From NCBI GenBank assembly GCA_049840395.1, contig JASGLD010000005.1:744001-808000 (forward strand): a DNA stretch of 64,000 nucleotides. The letters are read 5' to 3'. A program made the translations under genes and the position numbers. The stretch comes from CAILZL01 sp049840395. Its GTDB lineage: Bacteria > Pseudomonadota > Gammaproteobacteria > Steroidobacterales > Steroidobacteraceae. Positions 42,851-51,152 of the stretch are shown here, in pieces. Every line of letters begins with the position of its first letter. Positions within the stretch are counted from its first letter, which is position 1. The notes beneath the pieces are model-generated. The model worked only from the letters and a program-made list of their open reading frames with translations, ran no database searches and had not been told where the DNA came from.

Positions 42851-44668
42851 ATGAGTAGCAATCTCCGATTGGGTGTCATCGGCAATTGTCAGGTCGGCGC
42901 CTTGATTGATGAGCGCGGTCGCTATGTATGGGCTTGTCTGCCGCGCCTGGATGGCGATCCGGTGTTCTGTTCGTTGCTGCGCCATGATGCGGAGCGCAAG
43001 GACAATGATGGCGATCGCCACGACCATCAACAAGGATTCTTCGATGTGGTGCTGGAAGGTTGTAGCAGCGCTACGCAGTCGTACCAGCGCAATACCGCCA
43101 TTCTCGAAACCATTCTGACCGCCGCCGATGGCGCACAGATTCGCATCATTGATTTCTGTCCGCGCTTCCGCCAGTACGGTCGTAATTTCCGTCCCATTTT
43201 GATGATGCGCATTGTGGAGCGTATCAGCGGCCATGCAGTGATCCGCGTGCGCTTGCGACCTCAGTCCAATTACGGCAAAGCGACGCCGCAGCGTCACGCG
43301 GGCAGCAATCATGTCAGCTTCGAAGCGCAGGATATGAGCTGGCGCTTCACCACGGATATGTCACTGACTGCGTTGCTGGAAGAGCGGCCGGTGGTGTTGC
43401 ACGGCAAAGTCAGCTTTGTCTTTGGCATCGATGAGCCGGTCACCGAATCGTTGACGGCATTAAGTGCGCGTTTCCTGGAGCAGACACGTCTGTACTGGCT
43501 GGACTGGACGCGTGAATTGGCCATTCCCTTCGAATGGCAATCAGCAGTGATACGCGCAGCCATCACGCTGAAGCTGTGTAGTTTCGAAGATACGGGCGCA
43601 GTGGTGGCGGCGCTGACGACTTCCATTCCCGAGTCTGCCGATAGCGGTCGCAATTGGGATTATCGTTACTGCTGGTTGCGCGATAGCTACTTTACCATTC
43701 ATGCTTTGAATCGCTTGGGCGCCACCAAAACCATGGAGGGTTATCTGCGCTACATCACCAATGTGGTGGCCGCGGCGGGCAATGCTCCCTTGCAGCCGGT
43801 GTATGGCATCAGTGGTGAAACCGATCTGACCGAGTCGATATTGAAGCAGCTCCCAGGTTACCGCGGCATGGGACCGGTGCGCCTGGGCAATCAAGCTTAT
43901 GAACAGGTGCAGCATGATGTATATGGCGCGGTGATTCTGGCGGCTATGCAATCGTTCTTCGACGAACGCCTGAGTACGCCCGCCGACATCGCCATGTTTC
44001 AACAGCTGGAGCTGGCCGGTGAACGTTGCTTTGCCTTGTACGATCAGCCCGATGCCGGTATCTGGGAGTATCGCGGCCGCCAACGTGTGCACAGTTTCTC
44101 CAGTGTGATGTGTTGGGCGGGCGTTGATAGGTTGAAGCGCATTGCCGCACATCTGCGTCTGACTGATCGTGCCGCCTTCTGGCAACAGCGAGCAGAACAG
44201 ATGCAGCAACGCATTCTCGAAGCTTGTTGGGATGAGCAGCTGGGCTGCTTCACTGAAGCCTGGAACATGCCCGTGGTCGATGCCAGCGTATTGTTGTTTG
44301 CCGAATTGGATTTTGTGACGGCAGACGATCCGCGTTTTATTGCAACGGTGGATTGCATCGGCAAACAACTGGGTCGCGGTCAATACCTGATGCGTTACAA
44401 CGCTCACGATGATTTCGGCGCCCCGGAGAATGCCTTCAATATCTGCACCTTCTGGTACATCAATGCGCTGGCCACCATTGGCCGCCGCGATGAGGCGCGG
44501 GTATTGTTCGATAACATGCTGAAACAGCGTAATGGTCTGGGATTGTTGTCGGAAGATCTCGACCCGGTGAGCGGCGAGTTGTGGGGCAACTATCCCCAGA
44601 CTTACAGCATGGTGGGCATTATCAATGCGGCGATGCGCTTGAGTTGTTCCTGGGAAGATGCATTGTAG
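42851..44668 (+). CDS. Glycoside hydrolase family 15 enzyme
   Basis: 605 aa. An N-terminal beta-sandwich of about 200 residues is followed by an (alpha/alpha)6 barrel with GRNWDYRYCWLRDSYFT, CWAGVDRLKRIA, LLSEDLDPVSGELWGNYPQTYSMVG; the Glu in LSEDLDP is a candidate catalytic acid. The family covers glucoamylases and GH15 trehalases. Association with otsB/otsA, often seen in bacteria, suggests trehalose hydrolysis or glucan turnover in osmotic adaptation. The substrate is not proven by sequence. A long inverted R1 element lies just past the stop. Confidence 0.9.
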   Translation: MSSNLRLGVIGNCQVGALIDERGRYVWACLPRLDGDPVFCSLLRHDAERKDNDGDRHDHQQGFFDVVLEGCSSATQSYQRNTAILETILTAADGAQIRIIDFCPRFRQYGRNFRPILMMRIVERISGHAVIRVRLRPQSNYGKATPQRHAGSNHVSFEAQDMSWRFTTDMSLTALLEERPVVLHGKVSFVFGIDEPVTESLTALSARFLEQTRLYWLDWTRELAIPFEWQSAVIRAAITLKLCSFEDTGAVVAALTTSIPESADSGRNWDYRYCWLRDSYFTIHALNRLGATKTMEGYLRYITNVVAAAGNAPLQPVYGISGETDLTESILKQLPGYRGMGPVRLGNQAYEQVQHDVYGAVILAAMQSFFDERLSTPADIAMFQQLELAGERCFALYDQPDAGIWEYRGRQRVHSFSSVMCWAGVDRLKRIAAHLRLTDRAAFWQQRAEQMQQRILEACWDEQLGCFTEAWNMPVVDASVLLFAELDFVTADDPRFIATVDCIGKQLGRGQYLMRYNAHDDFGAPENAFNICTFWYINALATIGRRDEARVLFDNMLKQRNGLGLLSEDLDPVSGELWGNYPQTYSMVGIINAAMRLSCSWEDAL

Positions 44669-44680
44669 TGTTTTGTAGAT

Positions 44681-44813
44681 GCTCCCACCCTAACCCTCCC
44701 CCGCTACGCAGGGGAGGGAATGAAATCTGAGTCGGGGAAGAGTGGAGCCCACAACTGCACCGGCTTGTGTTTCTTACCCTCCCCTGCGTAGCGGGGGAGG
44801 GCAGGGCGGGGGC
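44681..44813. repeat. Repeat R1, copy F (inverted pair)
   Basis: Contains the R1 ends (CCCACCCTAACCCTCCCCC on the left and GGGGGAGGGCAGGGCGGGGG on the right). Inside, CCCTCCCCCGCTACGCAGGG and beyond is a perfect 25-bp inverted match to the segment ending at the right arm. The element separates the convergent GH15 and otsA genes and can act as a bidirectional barrier. Confidence 0.88.
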
Positions 44814-44863
44814 AACAAAAGAGTATTTTTTCCACATTGATGCCGGTCAACTGTCGGAAGCTT

Positions 44864-47101
44864 CTAACCACCCGACGCCAACAACCATCGCTTCGATGTC
44901 TTATCCGTCAATGCCTGACGCTGACGGATGCGCGCCACATCCATCAACATGCGGCCGGCCCAGCGATACACATTATTTTCCTTCACGGTGCGGCGCATCA
45001 GTTTCATGCGTTCGCGTCGCTCGTCGCGCGGCATGTCCATGGCGGCTTTGATGGCGGCTGCTGTCTCATAGACATCGAAGGGATTGACCAGCAGTGCTTC
45101 CACCAGCTCGCGCGAGGCGCCGGCGAAGGTGCTGAGAATAAGCACGCCATCCTCATCGTCGCGCGCGGCAACGAATTCCTTGGCCACCAGGTTCATGCCA
45201 TCGTGAAGACTGTTGACCAGACAAAAATCGGCAGCGCGGTATAGCTCGAATACCTGCTTCGGTTCCTGGTGACTGTCGATCAAAACGATGGGCTGCCAGG
45301 TCTCTGTGCCGTACTTGGCATTGATACGCTGTGCTTCGCTGAGTGTTTGTTCCTGTAGCTGTCGATAAGCCGGTAGTTTGCTGCGCGATGGCGCCGCCAC
45401 CTGCAATAGAGTGACGCGGCCGCGGCTGCTGCGTTCTTTATCGAGCAAGGCTTCCAGCGCGAGGAAGCGCTCGACAATACCCTTGGTGAAGTCCCAGCGT
45501 TCCACGCCCAGTCCCACGCATACCTGTGCACCGATGTTGTAGCGAGCGCGCACCGCATCGCGCGTTACGGGCACTGCCGGCAACTGGGTCAACCAGCGCG
45601 GCGGCCACTCGATGGAAATGGGATAGGGCACGATGTGGCACACATGTCCTTGCAGTGTCACCGTCATGTGCTCGTGATCGATCTGACATTCTACGAAACG
45701 ATCTACCGTGCTTAAAAAATTCTGGCAGTGATAGCGAGTATGAAAACCGAGAATGTCGGCGGCCAGCATGTGCAGCAGCATGTCGCGCTTCCACGGACAG
45801 ACGCCGAAAGTTTCGGCATTGGGCCAGGGGATATGCCAGAACAGCGCGATGGTGGCGCGCGACTTGCGTTCGCGCAGCATGCGTGGCAGTAAAGCGAAGT
45901 GATAATCCTGAATCAAAATCACCGGTGCTTGAGATTGCGATTCGCGCGCCACCACATCGGCAAATTTGCGATTTACTTCTTGATAGTCGCGCCAGTCGGC
46001 TTCGCGGAATGCCGGACGCACATAGGCGAGATGGCATAGCGGCCATAGCCCTTCATTGGAGAAGCCATAGTAGAAACCTTCTTCTTCTTCAGTGGACAGC
46101 CACACACGCCGCAGTGTGTAAGCGGGATTCTCCGGCGGCACACGAATGCGATCGTGACGATCGACTACATCGCGATCGGCGGTGCCGCTGCCATGCGCCA
46201 CCCAAGTGCCGGCGCAGGCACGCACGATGGGCTCCAACGCAGTCACCATGCCGCTGGCAGGTACTTGCACTACCGGGCCCTGTGGCGAGGCGTTGTGAAT
46301 GTAAGGTTCGCGATTCGACACCACGAACATTTCCGGCGCGCCCAGATGTTCGCGCACCACCTGCTGCAGCGCCTGCGGTGTCCAGTTCTCATGGAAGTCG
46401 ATTTCCATACGCTGGTTGTATTCCACTTCGCGCAGCACCTTGCGTACCTGCGACAGAATGGGTTTGGATGCCGAGGGCGATTCGGCATCGTCGAGGAAGC
46501 GCAGGCCGCGGATATCGCCCACCAATAGCTTGACCCAGCGACGGATCATCAGCCAGGTGACAAAGCCTACGGTGAGCGCCACCACGCTGGCGAACACACC
46601 CACGAACGCCAGCACATAGTTGCGCGCCGTAGACTGTCGCCTGTCGATAAAGCTCAGATCATGTACGACCAGAATGCGAAAGGCTTTGACCTCGGCGGGT
46701 GCAAACGAAAAGGCCGATACTTCCACCGAACCCGAACTCAGCTGCAGCATATGATTGCCGTCGCCCTGCGTTGGATCGGTGGCGTCGCAACCCACGGCCG
46801 TCGGCGCCAATTCGGTTTTGAAAATCAACTCGCCCCGGGTGTCGCATAACAACACGGCGAGCACGCGCTCATCGGCAGTCAGTTTGGATAGATAGGCATC
46901 CAGGGCGCGCACATTGCCTTTCTTTAATAGAGCGGCCACCGGGCCTTGCATGGAATTGGCCAATTGCTGTGCACGCAAATCCACATCGGCGCGAAACCAA
47001 TCCGATAGTAATCGGTCTGCATAGGGCACGCCGAAATAGGCAAGGGCGCTGATGGCCAGCAACGCGGGAATTCCGTAGCGAATCAAAGTGGCACGAAACA
47101 C
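44864..47101 (-). CDS. otsA: Trehalose-6-phosphate synthase with N-terminal membrane module
   Basis: 745 aa from a GTG at 47101, chosen because GGAGGG lies just upstream; the longer frame to 47197 would put 32 residues of unusual composition before the membrane segment. A TM helix (about 6-28) is followed by an extracytoplasmic region of about 130 residues, a second TM (about 161-186) and a short HAMP-like linker. The GT20 domain (about 258-745) has SNREPY, GVERWDFTKGIVERFLALE and DGMNLVAKEF, matching the active-site regions of OtsA. It makes trehalose-6-P from UDP-glucose (or other NDP-glucose) and glucose-6-P. A membrane sensor-like module on a normally soluble enzyme is noteworthy. Confidence 0.88.
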   Translation of the reverse strand: MFRATLIRYGIPALLAISALAYFGVPYADRLLSDWFRADVDLRAQQLANSMQGPVAALLKKGNVRALDAYLSKLTADERVLAVLLCDTRGELIFKTELAPTAVGCDATDPTQGDGNHMLQLSSGSVEVSAFSFAPAEVKAFRILVVHDLSFIDRRQSTARNYVLAFVGVFASVVALTVGFVTWLMIRRWVKLLVGDIRGLRFLDDAESPSASKPILSQVRKVLREVEYNQRMEIDFHENWTPQALQQVVREHLGAPEMFVVSNREPYIHNASPQGPVVQVPASGMVTALEPIVRACAGTWVAHGSGTADRDVVDRHDRIRVPPENPAYTLRRVWLSTEEEEGFYYGFSNEGLWPLCHLAYVRPAFREADWRDYQEVNRKFADVVARESQSQAPVILIQDYHFALLPRMLRERKSRATIALFWHIPWPNAETFGVCPWKRDMLLHMLAADILGFHTRYHCQNFLSTVDRFVECQIDHEHMTVTLQGHVCHIVPYPISIEWPPRWLTQLPAVPVTRDAVRARYNIGAQVCVGLGVERWDFTKGIVERFLALEALLDKERSSRGRVTLLQVAAPSRSKLPAYRQLQEQTLSEAQRINAKYGTETWQPIVLIDSHQEPKQVFELYRAADFCLVNSLHDGMNLVAKEFVAARDDEDGVLILSTFAGASRELVEALLVNPFDVYETAAAIKAAMDMPRDERRERMKLMRRTVKENNVYRWAGRMLMDVARIRQRQALTDKTSKRWLLASGG

Positions 47102-47404
47102 AGGCCCTCCGCAGTTGGATTGTCGAGCAGCTTTGTTATGTGTGCATGCTGCCCATTGATCATGGGGATGATAGGTGGCGTGAATGCGCCGCAGCAATTG
47201 CAGCGGGTCGATAAGTTTGTCGGAGTTGTCTTACAAGAGACGGCGATATATCCGGACTGTTGAAAAATCAACAGTCAAGTGTGGAGTTTGAAGTCAATGC
47301 GTACTCGGGTATTAAAGTTCGCTCAACGATTGTCATCCGTAACTGACATTAGTTCCGCCGCACAGCCGATAAATCGTCGATCAGTGGTGGATTACACTCA
47401 CACC
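47102..47404. promoter_or_regulatory. Divergent regulatory region of otsA and the BON gene
   Basis: 303 bp between divergent starts. It contains GACTGTTGA-AAAA-TCAACAGTC at 47255-47276, a perfect 9-bp inverted repeat with a 4-nt spacer. It could be a hairpin in an mRNA leader or a repressor site. Other sequence gives no supported gene. Confidence 0.5.
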
Positions 47405-47986
47405 ATGATTAACGCATATCAAAAACGATTTAGTGTTGGTGTGGCGGTGCTATTGGCTGCCGGCGCCATGATTGTTCATCCGGCTTTAGCGCAGAACTCA
47501 GCCACCGTCGGCGCCAATAACGTTACCAATGTCACCAGCGATGCAATGATTGTGACTCAGGTGAAGAAGGCGCTTGGCGACAATCCAGTGACCCGCGGTT
47601 ACGACATCAAGGTGCAGTCGCGCGACGGTATCGTGCAGCTGGCCGGTGTGGTCGATTCTGCTGCGCAAAAGGTCACCGCGGAAACCGTGGTGCGCGGCGT
47701 GGGCGGTGTGAACGAAGTCGACAATACCCTGGGCATCATCGGTGAGCCGGCCACGCTGGGTGTGGCGATCAGTGACAGTGACATCAACAAGCAGGTGCGA
47801 ACGGCCCTGTTGTCGGATTCACGGACTCGCGATCGCCAAATCAGTGTGAAGACCAGCGATCGTGTCGTTGCGCTGGGAGGTTTTGTCTCCTCAGAGCGCG
47901 ATAAGGAAGTAGCTGAGGCATTGGCGGAAGGAGTGGCCGGTGTCATCAAGGTTCAGAACGAATTAGTGGTGGCTAAAGATCATTAG
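47405..47986 (+). CDS. Periplasmic BON-domain protein
   Basis: 193 aa from the ATG at 47405. A signal peptide (FSVGVAVLLAAGAMIVHPALAQ) is followed by two BON domains: about 47-105 (VTQVKKALGDNPVTRGYDIK, GIVQLAGVVD) and about 120-190 (DINKQVRTALLSDSRTRDRQ, RVVALGGFV). BON domains bind phospholipids or peptidoglycan in the periplasm; the OsmY/DolP group protects against osmotic shock. Placement next to trehalose genes fits an osmotic-stress role. A terminator follows. Confidence 0.87.
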   Translation: MINAYQKRFSVGVAVLLAAGAMIVHPALAQNSATVGANNVTNVTSDAMIVTQVKKALGDNPVTRGYDIKVQSRDGIVQLAGVVDSAAQKVTAETVVRGVGGVNEVDNTLGIIGEPATLGVAISDSDINKQVRTALLSDSRTRDRQISVKTSDRVVALGGFVSSERDKEVAEALAEGVAGVIKVQNELVVAKDH

Positions 47987-48127
47987 TTAGTTGATTGAAT
48001 GATGAAATGAATGAGCAGCGAAGCTCAAAGGATGCTTGAGTAGAGATACTAGATGTAACGATACTTGGGTGTAGTGAGTCGTACCGAGGGTTCGGCTTAT
48101 TAGGAATCGCGGACTATTTAGTCTGTT

Positions 48128-48164
48128 AACGCCGGTAGACGGATTAGTCGCCGGCGTTTTTATT
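48128..48164 (+). terminator. Rho-independent terminator downstream of the BON gene
   Basis: AACGCCGG (48128-48135) pairs perfectly with CCGGCGTT (48151-48158) across a 15-nt loop, followed by TTTTTAT. It is about 140 bp after the stop codon; the intervening sequence holds no gene. Confidence 0.8.
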
Positions 48165-48266
48165 TGCAGGCGTGTGAGCGCGTTGTATTGAGTCGTCTGA
48201 ATAAATCACAGTAAAGAATGGCCGGTCTGGCAGTACTTTACGATATGGTTTCTAGCGATTATTGCT

Positions 48267-49439
48267 TCAGGCCAATGGTTCTTTTGGCACCGGCACGCCC
48301 ATGTCTTCTGCAGTGGCTTTGACAATGGTGACTTTGGTGGCGGTCGGGCCATTCAATATCGCTTTAAGCACCGAGGGCGCGGTTTGCCGGTTGGCGATTT
48401 CCTTCAAAGTGATTAATACCGGCGTGGCCAGCACAATGCCGGCAATGCCCCAGAACCAACCGCCCAGCCAGATGCTCACAAACAACATGATGGGGTTGAG
48501 ATTCAATCTATAGCCCACCAGCAGCGGTTGTACCAGCTGGCCTTCGATGGTGGTAATGGCGAGAAAACTGCCCGCCACGCCAATGGCCGGCCCATAACCA
48601 CTGAAGGTAACCAATGAAACCACCGTAAGCACAAACAAGGTGATAGTCGGACCTATGTAGGGCATGAAGTTAAGTATGGCGGCCATCACTCCCCATAGTC
48701 CGGGGCTGGGTAATCCCCATAACGCCATGACACCGGTTACGACGACGCCCAAACCAATATTGATGAGTGCCAGCGTGGCGAAGTAACGGCTGAGCTCGCT
48801 ACGCACGGCTTCGAGAATGCGCATGCTTTGATAATGATAACCGTGCTTGATGAATACGCCCTCGATGGCGCGTAGCGTACTGGCGCCCATTGCCAATAGA
48901 AAAATAGTCAGAATCGACACGGTCATGGTGTCGATCAAAATGGTGCGACTAAGGCTGAGTGCATCGACACGCAGCGTATCGCCAGCCGCGGCGGGAGGTG
49001 GGGCATTGCCACTCTGGGTGCTGGTGAGCGAGCTGGCGCGTGTGGTGACCGAATTGATACGCGCAATGATTCGTTGTATGGGACGAACTTTCTGTTCTAT
49101 TTTTTGCAGCACTGCGGGGGCATCTTCAATCCATTTCAGTGTCGGACTCCAGGCTGTGTCGACTACGATGGCCAGGCTGCCGATCAAAATCCCCACCGAC
49201 AGAATCGAAGCAAACATGCGCGGTACGTGATGGCGCTCCAAGGCATCGACCACTGGCGATAGCAATAGCGCCAATAGCACTGCAAATAGCAGCGGCGCCA
49301 ACGCGGGCTTGCCCACGTATAAGACACAGCCGGCGGCAATCCATGCCAATACTCTTACTGCCAGCCAATGCGCATTGCTATCAGCGTTGCCAGAGGGCGC
49401 TTCATCGTTTTCGGGCGGAATGGATGGCAGGTCGCTCAC
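48267..49439 (-). CDS. AI-2E family transporter (PerM-like)
   Basis: 390 aa from a GTG preceded by GGAAATCTCC. It has about 8 TM helices in the usual pattern: helices near the N-terminus (VLAWIAAGCVLYVGKP, LLFAVLLALLLSPVV), a long extra-membrane helix region (WSPTLKWIEDAPAVLQKIEQ), then GVMALWGLPSPGLWGVMAAILNFMPYIGP, which is the family hallmark. Members export autoinducer-2 in some species but most are unassigned or linked to Na+/H+ exchange. The C-terminus is Pro/Val-rich. Confidence 0.88.
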   Translation of the reverse strand: MSDLPSIPPENDEAPSGNADSNAHWLAVRVLAWIAAGCVLYVGKPALAPLLFAVLLALLLSPVVDALERHHVPRMFASILSVGILIGSLAIVVDTAWSPTLKWIEDAPAVLQKIEQKVRPIQRIIARINSVTTRASSLTSTQSGNAPPPAAAGDTLRVDALSLSRTILIDTMTVSILTIFLLAMGASTLRAIEGVFIKHGYHYQSMRILEAVRSELSRYFATLALINIGLGVVVTGVMALWGLPSPGLWGVMAAILNFMPYIGPTITLFVLTVVSLVTFSGYGPAIGVAGSFLAITTIEGQLVQPLLVGYRLNLNPIMLFVSIWLGGWFWGIAGIVLATPVLITLKEIANRQTAPSVLKAILNGPTATKVTIVKATAEDMGVPVPKEPLA

Positions 49440-49583
49440 GGAGATTTCCGCTTATGTGGCAGCTCAGGGAATGGGTCGCCGGCAAGCCCTGAGCATAGCC
49501 TTATTTGTGTGTCGATGCATCGACCGCGAGCACAATGGTCAGGCGTGATCTGACCATTGCGCCGGCGTATCAGCAGAAATGGT

Positions 49584-50195
49584 TTAGCGTGAACCGTTTT
49601 TCCACTGATCCAGATGCGCCAATAAGCTGGCGAGCTCCTCGGCATGCTCTTCCTCCTTACTCAGGATCTGTTCCAGCATGCGTTTGGTGGTGGGATCGTC
49701 ATCACCGATATAGCGGATCAATTCCGTATAAGAGGCAATGGCCACGCGTTCTGCGATCAAATCGTCGCGCAGAATGTCGACTAACGATTTGGCGGTCCCG
49801 TATTCGGCATGGCTGCGCTCAGCCAGGCCGGTTGGATCGAAATTAGGATCGCCGCCTAGTTGAATGATGCGCTCTGCGATCTGATCTGCATGCCCTTGCT
49901 CTTCATTGGCATGCTCCAGAAATTCCTGCTTGATGGCCTCGGCGGGCAGGCCTTCGGCCACATAGTAGTGATGTCGATAACGCAGCACGCAAACCAATTC
50001 TGTTGCCAGCGCATGATTGAGCAGTTTGATCACCATCTCGCGATCGGCGCCATAGCTGGCTGTTACCGCGCCCGCATCCAAACTCTTGCGCGCCTGCTCG
50101 CGCAGTTGAGCTGTGGTGCTCAGCTGAAAATTGCGAGACTTGTCGGTGTTGGCGTTGTCGCTGAATTGATTCGGTACTTTCCTGAGCGTACTCAT
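49584..50195 (-). CDS. Bacterioferritin-like protein
   Basis: 203 aa. A N-terminal extension of about 45 residues is followed by a ferritin-like four-helix bundle: the di-iron ligand pattern NHALATELVCVLRYRHHYYV, EFLEHANEEQGHADQIAERI, AERVAIASYTELIRYIGDDD and EEEHAEELASLL. A suitable Met for haem binding was not clearly located. It probably stores or detoxifies iron. Neighbours on the same strand include a DUF883 and a DUF1328 gene, the usual stress-related group. Confidence 0.88.
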   Translation of the reverse strand: MSTLRKVPNQFSDNANTDKSRNFQLSTTAQLREQARKSLDAGAVTASYGADREMVIKLLNHALATELVCVLRYRHHYYVAEGLPAEAIKQEFLEHANEEQGHADQIAERIIQLGGDPNFDPTGLAERSHAEYGTAKSLVDILRDDLIAERVAIASYTELIRYIGDDDPTTKRMLEQILSKEEEHAEELASLLAHLDQWKNGSR

Positions 50196-50273
50196 AATTT
50201 GACTCCCGTAGTAGAAGCCACTGCCACGAGCACGGCAGTGGCCCCAGACTCAAAAATATGCGAACAAAAAATT

Positions 50274-50645
50274 CTAAGTGCGGCGACGACCCAGGAACAT
50301 GCCCACTAGCAAGGCGGCGCCAGAGGCAATGGCCAACGCCTTCCAGGGCTTGCGCTTCACATAGCCGGCGCCGGCATCGGCCACTTGGCGGGCTTTAGTG
50401 CTGGCCATGTCCATGGAGTTGTTCACCGATTTACGCAGACGCACGGCCTGCTTCTTCATGTCCGACTGCAGCATGTGCGCTCGGCGGGCTGCCATGGCTT
50501 CCTGACGCGAGGCCCAGCGCGCGCTGGCGCGAGTTGCACTGCGTGCGCTATTGGCGCTGCTATGTACTTTGTCGTGCGCGCCAGACTCTAACGTATCGAT
50601 GCCGTGTAACACGGCCTTGCCTACTTCTTGCGATTTGGTGGACAT
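50274..50645 (-). CDS. DUF883 (ElaB/YqjD-like) protein
   Basis: 123 aa. A long basic helical segment rich in Ala, Ser and Arg ends with AGYVKRKPWKALAIASGAALLVGMFLGRRRT, given here in parts as YVKRKPWKALAIASG and LLVGMFLGRR. This C-terminal TM-anchor motif is diagnostic of ElaB/YgaM/YqjD proteins. Family members are inner-membrane tail-anchored and bind ribosomes or are induced in stationary phase. It lies upstream of the bacterioferritin gene on the same strand, with the DUF1328 gene further upstream. Confidence 0.86.
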   Translation of the reverse strand: MSTKSQEVGKAVLHGIDTLESGAHDKVHSSANSARSATRASARWASRQEAMAARRAHMLQSDMKKQAVRLRKSVNNSMDMASTKARQVADAGAGYVKRKPWKALAIASGAALLVGMFLGRRRT

Positions 50646-50733
50646 GGTGATCTCCTCAAATGTTTATGCATATCGGGTATGCATGTTTAATCAGCCAATC
50701 TGTATGAGCCGGTGGCTGGGATCATGTGTGTAC

Positions 50734-50898
50734 TCAAACCTTGCGGATCAGACTCAACACAAAGGTCACAACGGCAAATAACAGAAACACCATGAATAAA
50801 ATCTTGGCGATGCCTGCGGCGCCTGCGGCAATTCCGCCGAAGCCGAACAGCGCTGCGACCAAGGCGATTACCAGGAAGACAACCGCGTAATGCAACAT
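50734..50898 (-). CDS. DUF1328 small membrane protein
   Basis: 54 aa, too short for ordinary gene callers' cutoffs. Read by hand it is MLHYAVVFLVIALVAALFGF followed by GGIAAGAAGIAKILFMVFLL, then AVVTFVLSLIRKV and a TGA stop. AGGAG sits 8 nt before the ATG. The sequence matches the DUF1328 family (YtjA/YdjM-sized membrane proteins), with two membrane helices and the GFGGIAAGAAGIAK signature. Function is unknown, commonly linked to envelope stress. It is upstream of the DUF883 and bacterioferritin genes. Confidence 0.92.
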   Translation of the reverse strand: MLHYAVVFLVIALVAALFGFGGIAAGAAGIAKILFMVFLLFAVVTFVLSLIRKV

Positions 50899-51152
50899 GG
50901 TGTAACTCCTTGCCAGTCACTGGCTTGAATTGGTTATTGACGGAAGTTAGCTTGCACCGGAGGTTGCGTTGCAGCAGTCGGTATGCAGTTCAAGAATAGG
51001 TAGGACTACACTCACAGTGCTGAAATACTGGTATTTTCCGGCTTTGAAGTGAGCGCTCTGCGTGGGATGCGGCTTTCATATCAATCGGCCACACTCGTAT
51101 ACTTCCGTGCCATAGCGTCTGTACGCGCAGAATTTTTCAGGGCGAATTTGTC

